From positions 1-9,801 of the forward strand of contig JAHIEM010000025.1 of the NCBI GenBank assembly GCA_018901625.1: a DNA stretch of 9,801 nucleotides. Reading direction: 5' to 3'. Both the position numbers and the translations under genes were made by a program. Position 1 is the stretch's first letter; every line of letters starts with the position of its first letter. Below, piece by piece: positions 5,650 through 9,801 of the stretch. Source of the DNA: Nanobdellota archaeon (GTDB taxonomy: Archaea; Nanobdellota; Nanobdellia; Pacearchaeales; GW2011-AR1). The notes beneath the pieces are model-generated. The model was not told the DNA's origin and did no database searches. It worked only from the letters and a program-made list of their open reading frames with translations.

Positions 5650-6767
5650 AACAACTTCCCCAAATCATTGATTATCTTGCTCAATTTAAACTTCTCAGCC
5701 GTTTTAATCGCTTCTTTTCTTATTCTTTTTTTTTCTTTTTCAGGCATCTTTAGAATTAAGTTGATTTTTTCCTTTAAATCGTGGATATTGCCTATTTCAA
5801 ATAAGAATCCATTCTTTCCCCCTTTAATTATTTCTTTTCCCCCTTTTGTTTTAGAAGAAATACAAATTTTGCCTCGCGCCATCGCCTCAATTAGTGATTG
5901 GGGCATGGATTCTGTGATGCTTGGAAGAACAAATATCTCATACCTATCTATTAGGCTTATCTTTTTTTTAAGATCATAAACTGCTGGTAAAAATCGGACA
6001 TTGTTGATTCCATTACTTTCCATAGTCTGCATCAATTTCTTCTTATAATTCTCTTCTGCTGGACCAATAATATCCAGAGTGGACTCTACATTCTTCATGC
6101 TTCTGATAATTGTTTCTATATTTTTTACCGGAGAAATTCTGCCAAGAAAGAATATACCCTTCCCAAGCTTAGTTTCTTTAAAAAACTCTTCTGGAATTCC
6201 GTTAGGAACATAACTTATCCTCTCCTTTTTTACACCTAGATTAACTAAATATTGAATCTCCCAATTTGTGATTGCAATAACTTTGTCGAACTTTTTTAGA
6301 GTATTTCGTCCAACAATGAAATCATAAATTTTAACAATTATGGACTGAGCAAAACCTCGGACTTCTGTGTCCACAAAGGGAGCATGAGTTACTAGAAAAA
6401 CTCTGCATTTTTTCCCTTGTTTTTTTAGTTTGTCTCGAACCTTTAGTGCGTTTAGCGTGTGGGCATGCCTATAGCTGTGAGCAATTATCACCTCCGGAGA
6501 ATACTCTATCGATTCTCTCTCAAAATTCCATGACATAAAACTCTCCCCCCCGAGGTTTTTGAAGGGAAATCTTCTGATTTTTATATTTCCAAGTGATTCT
6601 TCATCTTCTGCTATTTCTTTACTTCCCTTGACCGCATTTGAAGAAAAAACTCTTACCTCATGCCCTACACGAGAAAGCCCCATAGACTCCTGCTTAACTC
6701 GTTGCCAGACCCCACAAATACCTGCTGAAAAATTAGTTAATTCAAGAATTTTTAATTTTCTTTTCAT
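5646..6767 (-). CDS. GT4-family glycosyltransferase
   Basis: The 373-residue length is typical of GT4 (GT-B fold). The N-terminal acceptor domain begins LKILELTNFSAGICGVWQRV (5-24) and continues with GHEVRVFSS (35-43), VIIAHSYRHAHTL (93-105) and VFLVTHAP (123-130). The C-terminal donor domain has YVPNGI (186-191), FLGRISPVKNIETII (207-221), LDIIGPAE (231-238), NNVRFLP (255-261) and LPSITESMPQSLIEAMARGK (281-300). The E286-x7-E294 pair is the conserved donor-contact motif. This is a retaining transferase using a nucleotide-sugar donor, acting in the cytoplasm or at the inner membrane face; the sugar cannot be predicted. ATG 6767 is the first possible start, because an in-frame TAA lies 12 bases further upstream. 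The stop TAG shares bases 5646-5649 with the queC TAA on the opposite strand. Confidence 0.92.
   Translation of the reverse strand: MKRKLKILELTNFSAGICGVWQRVKQESMGLSRVGHEVRVFSSNAVKGSKEIAEDEESLGNIKIRRFPFKNLGGESFMSWNFERESIEYSPEVIIAHSYRHAHTLNALKVRDKLKKQGKKCRVFLVTHAPFVDTEVRGFAQSIIVKIYDFIVGRNTLKKFDKVIAITNWEIQYLVNLGVKKERISYVPNGIPEEFFKETKLGKGIFFLGRISPVKNIETIIRSMKNVESTLDIIGPAEENYKKKLMQTMESNGINNVRFLPAVYDLKKKISLIDRYEIFVLPSITESMPQSLIEAMARGKICISSKTKGGKEIIKGGKNGFLFEIGNIHDLKEKINLILKMPEKEKKRIRKEAIKTAEKFKLSKIINDLGKLF
5712..5740 (+). terminator. Candidate U-rich terminator of queC, inside the GT4 gene
   Basis: A T-rich tract on the plus strand, including nine consecutive T (5726-5734), begins about 63 bases after the queC stop. 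Archaeal polymerase terminates at U-rich tracts without needing a hairpin. On the other strand the same bases encode a Lys/Glu-rich stretch of the GT4 C-terminus, so the tract may also be a by-product of AAA/GAA codons. Confidence 0.4.
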
Positions 6768-6795
6768 GTTGTTGGTATCTTAATATATAGTTATG

Positions 6796-6803
6796 TTTAT
6801 AAA
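6796..6803. promoter_or_regulatory. TATA box between the GT4 and radical SAM/SPASM genes
   Basis: The perfect palindrome TTTATAAA lies at -29 to -22 from ATG 6825 (plus), predicting a leaderless radical SAM mRNA. On the minus strand the same box lies at -36 to -29 from ATG 6767, which would give the GT4 mRNA a leader of about 7 bases. A second T/A run (TATATAT, 6783-6789) is too close to the GT4 start to serve it. Confidence 0.6.
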
Positions 6804-6824
6804 TAACTTGGGCTTTTTAATTTT

Positions 6825-7865
6825 ATGGGGTTAAGATATTTATTAAAAGAAACTCTTTACTACAAAAGGCTAGATGGGAGCCCAAAAAGGATGATTTATA
6901 AATTTTTGTTTTCGAAAACCCCTCTTTCTCGTTTAGTAAACAGCAAAGTATATAATTTTTTTTATAGGAAAAAGATAGACAAATTTACTAAAGAGCATAG
7001 CCCCACGATTCTGCAGATAGAGAACACAAATGTTTGCAATGCAAGGTGTATAATGTGCCCACATACCAAGATGAAAAGAAAGCAAAAAATTATGGGCTTT
7101 GAAGATTTTAAAAAAATTGTTGATGAAGTTCTTTTGAATTACAAGAGTATTAAGAATCTTACTATAACTGGTTTTGGGGAAGCTACGGTTGATAGGGGGC
7201 TGGTTGATAAGGTTAAATATGTAAATCAGAACTATCCTGAAATAAACATAGACATTTTCACAAATGGCGCTCTTCTGAGCAAGGGGCTGGCAGATGAATT
7301 GCTAAAGAGGAAACTACACAAAATTAATTTCAGCATAAATGCTATGGAAAAGAATTATAAGAAGATTACCGGGCTGAGTTATAGTCTAGTAAGAGAAAAC
7401 ATAATTTATTTTGTTAATAAAAAAAGAGAAATGAAAAAGAAATTCCCCCTAGTGAACTTTTCCCTGATGATTCTAAAAGAGAATGAAAAAGACGTTAAGG
7501 ATTTTATAAAATTGTGGGATGGAAACGGAGATTCTGTTATGTCCTATCTTCCGTTAGACTGGGCGGGAAGCAAGAAGATAGAATCTGTCGAAAAACCCCC
7601 TTTTATAAGAAAGAGATGGCCATGCATTCCGTTGTGGCAAAGTATAATGGTGGATGTAGAAGGCAATATAATAATGTGCTGCCAGGACTATGAATCTAAA
7701 GTGAAGCTTGGAAATGTTTTAAAAGAGCCGATTAAAAAAATAATGAACAGCAAGAAATTCCAGGAAATACGCGATAAACATAAGCAAGGGGATTTTTCAA
7801 TGGATATTTGCAGAACATGTGACAATTGGATTAATTCAAGCTTATGGTGGTGGGTTTACAATTAA
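6825..7865 (+). CDS. Radical SAM/SPASM domain protein
   Basis: The 346-residue protein has an N-terminal basic and aromatic extension (about 1-60) before the radical SAM core. The core opens with LQIENTNVCNARCIMCPHTK, holding the 4Fe-4S motif C71, C75, C78. TITGFGEATVD (113-123) is the SAM-contacting GGE-like strand, and IDIFTNGALL (142-151) and INFSINAM (167-174) follow. A SPASM-type C-terminal region has WPCIPLW (C267), VDVEGNIIMCCQD (C285, C286) and LGNV (295-298), then ICRTCDNW (C329, C332), which would bind an auxiliary cluster. Relatives include peptide-maturation and sugar or alcohol dehydrogenating enzymes and many uncharacterised proteins in polysaccharide regions. Location among glycosyltransferases favours a sugar or lipid-carrier role, by inference. 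The start is supported by a TATA box 22-29 bases upstream. The stop overlaps the methyltransferase stop by 4 bases (TTAA). Confidence 0.88.
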   Translation: MGLRYLLKETLYYKRLDGSPKRMIYKFLFSKTPLSRLVNSKVYNFFYRKKIDKFTKEHSPTILQIENTNVCNARCIMCPHTKMKRKQKIMGFEDFKKIVDEVLLNYKSIKNLTITGFGEATVDRGLVDKVKYVNQNYPEINIDIFTNGALLSKGLADELLKRKLHKINFSINAMEKNYKKITGLSYSLVRENIIYFVNKKREMKKKFPLVNFSLMILKENEKDVKDFIKLWDGNGDSVMSYLPLDWAGSKKIESVEKPPFIRKRWPCIPLWQSIMVDVEGNIIMCCQDYESKVKLGNVLKEPIKKIMNSKKFQEIRDKHKQGDFSMDICRTCDNWINSSLWWWVYN

Positions 7866-8623
7866 AATTTCTCCCCTATGAACACCAGAGAGTAGCTTAG
7901 ATACCGGTCTAAAAAGGTTCCCCTTTCCTTTTTTACTTTTCTTTTTATTCCAAGCTTCTTTTTAAGCAGCAAAATAGGGTTGATAAATCTGAATGAGCTG
8001 ATTAATGAATCTCCTAAAAAATGTATTTTTTTTATTCTGAGGATATTGGAAATCTTCTTAAACTCCTGGCGAGAAAAGGGATACTCTTCCCCAAACTTCC
8101 AGAATCCTAGAGATTCCATTATAAACTTATGAATTCTATATGGCGGGTTGATTTTATTCGGAACAGAAATCAAGACAATGCCCCTGGAGCCCATTAGGTC
8201 CATGTGTGATTTGATTACTTTTATTCTTTCTGTATCTTGAAAGTGTTCTGCCAACCCGAATGACATTGCGACATCATACTTTCCTTTTAATTTTTTAGGA
8301 AGTTTTAGGGCGTCTGCAAGAATAAATTCTGCCTCGCAGTTATTCCTTTTAAAAAATTCTTTGCTTCTTTTAAGGGCTTGTTTTGAGTAGTCCAAAATGG
8401 TGACTTTGGCTCCTCGCTTGGCAAATAATATTGAATTTGTGCCGCTTCCCGCACCAACTTCAATAACCTCCAGATTACTGAAACTCCCAAACTTAGCTTT
8501 AATTATTTTTTCAATTCTTTGCCATCTAATTGAAAGTTCTTCCCTTTGAAGATTTTTTGTATCTTCCCCCTTAGCAGTTCTTTTCCAAAGGTTATCCCAT
8601 AATTCCGGAGTATTCTTTTCCAT
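7862..8623 (-). CDS. Class I SAM-dependent methyltransferase
   Basis: The 253-residue protein has a Rossmann-type methyltransferase core at about 50-155. Motif I is VIEVGAGSGTNS (53-64), with the acidic residue after strand 2 in VTILDYS (D78). ILADALKLP (101-109) is motif II-like, and YDVAMSFGLAEHF (116-128) forms strand 4 and its following loop. GIVLISVPNK (148-157) forms strand 5. The C-terminal part has a basic region (KKKLGIKRKVKKERG, about 221-235), which could favour membrane or anionic-substrate contact. The family methylates small molecules, lipids, sugars or quinones, and the acceptor cannot be told from sequence. O-methylation of a glycan is a plausible guess from the neighbours. 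It shares a central palindromic TATA box with the divergent small membrane protein gene at 8674. It ends in the 4-base TTAA shared with the radical SAM/SPASM gene. Confidence 0.87.
   Translation of the reverse strand: MEKNTPELWDNLWKRTAKGEDTKNLQREELSIRWQRIEKIIKAKFGSFSNLEVIEVGAGSGTNSILFAKRGAKVTILDYSKQALKRSKEFFKRNNCEAEFILADALKLPKKLKGKYDVAMSFGLAEHFQDTERIKVIKSHMDLMGSRGIVLISVPNKINPPYRIHKFIMESLGFWKFGEEYPFSRQEFKKISNILRIKKIHFLGDSLISSFRFINPILLLKKKLGIKRKVKKERGTFLDRYLSYSLVFIGEKF
7924..7948 (+). terminator. Candidate U-rich terminator of the radical SAM/SPASM gene, inside the methyltransferase gene
   Basis: A T-rich tract on the plus strand, with runs of six, four and five T, begins about 59 bases after the TAA at 7863-7865. 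This is nearly the same distance as the T-tract after queC. It encodes part of the basic C-terminus of the methyltransferase on the other strand, so codon composition alone might explain it. Confidence 0.38.
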
Positions 8624-8644
8624 TCTTGTTGAAGGTAGGTTAGA

Positions 8645-8652
8645 TTTATAAA
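8645..8652. promoter_or_regulatory. Shared palindromic TATA box between the methyltransferase and small membrane protein genes
   Basis: The perfect palindrome TTTATAAA sits at -29 to -22 from ATG 8674 (plus). It also sits at -29 to -22 from ATG 8623 (minus), in the exact centre of a 50-base gap. It fits leaderless transcription in both directions. Confidence 0.7.
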
Positions 8653-8673
8653 TATAATCGATTTTAGATTTAG

Positions 8674-8844
8674 ATGAACAAAGAACTACTTTTGACTTTA
8701 AAGATACTCTTTGTTATTTGGGCATTAGTAATCTTCTTTTTTTATTATAGGCAAGAAATTTTGCATAATCTGGATCACCTTCCCCTGTCCATCCGGGAAA
8801 TAGTGCAAAGATTGGGAATTCTAAAGATTTTGGTGGCTTCTTAA
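8674..8844 (+). CDS. Small single-pass membrane protein, unknown function
   Basis: This 56-residue frame begins at ATG 8674 and ends at TAA 8842-8844. Residues 5-24 form a strongly hydrophobic helix (LLLTLKILFVIWALVIFFFY), followed by YRQE and a charged/amphipathic tail (about 26-56) with LPLSIREIVQRLGILKILV. I recognise no family. Evidence that it is real: a perfect TATA box lies 22-29 bases upstream, and its stop is one base before the ATG of the next membrane protein gene, a tight operon arrangement. The protein pattern is also sensible (one helix followed by a basic residue). It may be an accessory subunit or stabiliser of the GT-C-like protein encoded next, by inference from context only. 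It would be easy to miss because of its length. Confidence 0.68.
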   Translation: MNKELLLTLKILFVIWALVIFFFYYRQEILHNLDHLPLSIREIVQRLGILKILVAS

Positions 8845-8845
8845 G

Positions 8846-9801
8846 ATGATATATTCTTTTCTGTTGGCTCTGCTTGTTTTTTACGTTAGTTTGATGATTG
8901 GAACAAAAATTCTGAGAAGGTTTAATCTGGACATCGTGTTGGGTGAAAAATTTATTTTCTCCATAGCTCTGGGATTCGCTGTTGTCGCATATTCTGTCTT
9001 TTTGCTTGGTCTTATGGGCATGATATATCGCGCTTTTTTTATGTTAGCTCTCATATTTCTAGGAATAGCATTTATCCCAGAGGGGATTAGATTTGTGAGA
9101 AGCATTAGTTTTAATTTTAAATTTGACTTTATCTTTATTCCGGTTGTGCTCTTTTTAATTCTTGGTTTGATTGGCGCTCTCGCCCCCCCAACTGGCTGGG
9201 ATCCTCAAGTGTATCATCTCTCTGCGGCAAAGGAATATGTTCAACAGCATAGAATAGCCAAAACTCAGTTCATAAATGCCAACCTTCCTGCATTGGCAGA
9301 TATGCTAATCGTATTTGGAATAGCTTTGCAGGATGACATCACTGCTAAGCTTATTTTTTATTCTGGATTTGTGATGCTGGCTTTTTCAGTTTGTATTCTG
9401 TCCCGGAGGTACTTTAGCAGGAGCTGCGCAGGGCTTGCAATTTTAATATTTTTAAGCATCCCGCTCATAATCTACTATCCCAGCACGCTTCACACTGATA
9501 TGTTTCTGTCTTTGTTTATAATCCTCTCGATTTTTAGCTTTTATAGGTATATTGAGAGCCATGAAAGAAAGTGGATTATTATTTCTTCAATATTTGCCGG
9601 AATATCTCTTGCAACAAAAATAACTGCGATAATCTTCTTGTCAGGATTTGTTATTCTTCATTTGATTACTCTATACTTCCGAGAAGATAGAAAAAGGGCA
9701 TTGAAAGACCTGCTGCTTTCGGGAATTATCATCCTTATTATTTCTGCTCCATGGTTTATCAAAACCCTAGTATTCGCTGGGAATCCGGTGTATCCTCTTG
9801 C
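8846..9801 (+). CDS. Polytopic GT-C-like membrane glycosyltransferase (partial, C-terminus missing)
   Basis: The frame is open from ATG 8846 to the window end, giving 318 residues. It is very hydrophobic, with segments at about 3-22, 35-58, 62-78, 94-113, 167-186, 196-211, 218-234, 243-256, 260-277 and 288-303. A large loop after the fourth segment carries PPTGWDPQVYHLSAAKEYV (114-132), then NLPALADML (146-154). A WD..YHL loop followed by a P.L..ML segment is common in uncharacterised GT-C-fold sugar transferases that use polyprenyl-linked donors, and D119 is the candidate catalytic acid. LATKITA (255-261) and GNPVYP (312-317) are further landmarks of this group. The start is one base after the stop of the small membrane protein; GGTGG (8832-8836) nine bases upstream is a possible weak ribosome binding site. 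Role: likely transfer of a sugar on the outer membrane face; exact substrate unknown. Confidence 0.8.
   Translation, partial: MIYSFLLALLVFYVSLMIGTKILRRFNLDIVLGEKFIFSIALGFAVVAYSVFLLGLMGMIYRAFFMLALIFLGIAFIPEGIRFVRSISFNFKFDFIFIPVVLFLILGLIGALAPPTGWDPQVYHLSAAKEYVQQHRIAKTQFINANLPALADMLIVFGIALQDDITAKLIFYSGFVMLAFSVCILSRRYFSRSCAGLAILIFLSIPLIIYYPSTLHTDMFLSLFIILSIFSFYRYIESHERKWIIISSIFAGISLATKITAIIFLSGFVILHLITLYFREDRKRALKDLLLSGIIILIISAPWFIKTLVFAGNPVYPL

Noticed and set aside
8881..9105. Minus-strand open frame of 74 codons
   Set aside because: It is a shadow of the GT-C-like membrane gene, whose plus-strand frame is open throughout with clear membrane segments and motifs.
1..9801. tRNA or rRNA genes, CRISPR array, insertion sequence or attachment sites
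   Set aside because: No cloverleaf-like segment, regularly spaced direct repeats, transposase frame or flanking terminal repeats were seen; almost all bases are accounted for by protein-coding genes.

Overview
The window looks archaeal. Promoters follow the archaeal pattern: T/A-rich boxes such as TTTATAAA lie 22-29 bases upstream of start codons, which implies leaderless mRNAs, and there is almost no Shine-Dalgarno signal. It also carries a small protein resembling the N-terminal half of archaeal/eukaryotic initiation factor 5A, and a queC gene, which in archaea feeds archaeosine synthesis. The DNA is AT-rich and tightly packed. A small-genome archaeon, for example a DPANN lineage, is a reasonable guess, but no marker gene here proves it.

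Layout from left to right. Positions 1-3383 (minus strand) hold a partial GT39-like membrane glycosyltransferase, a B12-binding-type radical SAM enzyme transcribed just ahead of it, and a GT9-family glycosyltransferase. Positions 3417-3842 (plus) hold a nucleoside 2-deoxyribosyltransferase-like protein. Positions 3822-4918 (minus) hold a two-gene unit: the 64-residue IF5A-like protein, then a GT2 glycosyltransferase. QueC follows at 4969-5649 (plus), a GT4 glycosyltransferase at 5646-6767 (minus), a radical SAM/SPASM protein at 6825-7865 (plus), and a class I methyltransferase at 7862-8623 (minus). Last come a 56-residue membrane protein and a partial polytopic GT-C-like protein at 8674-9801 (plus). 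There is no stretch above about 120 bases without a gene, and I see no RNA genes, CRISPR array or insertion sequence.

Functionally this is part of a surface-glycan or glycoprotein region: five glycosyltransferases of different families (GT39-like, GT9, GT2, GT4, GT-C), two radical SAM enzymes and a methyltransferase. Three nucleotide/translation genes (NDT-like, IF5A-like, QueC) are interspersed. Both edge genes are cut, so the region continues on both sides.

The most striking architecture is the alternation of strands, with nearly every transcription unit facing the opposite way from its neighbour. Two divergent pairs are separated by exactly 50 bases, with one T/A box in the exact middle placed to serve both genes. 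Convergent pairs overlap at their stop codons by 4, 4 and 21 bases. The most interesting protein is the stand-alone IF5A-like domain, which keeps a lysine at the position that is hypusinated in full-length IF5A.
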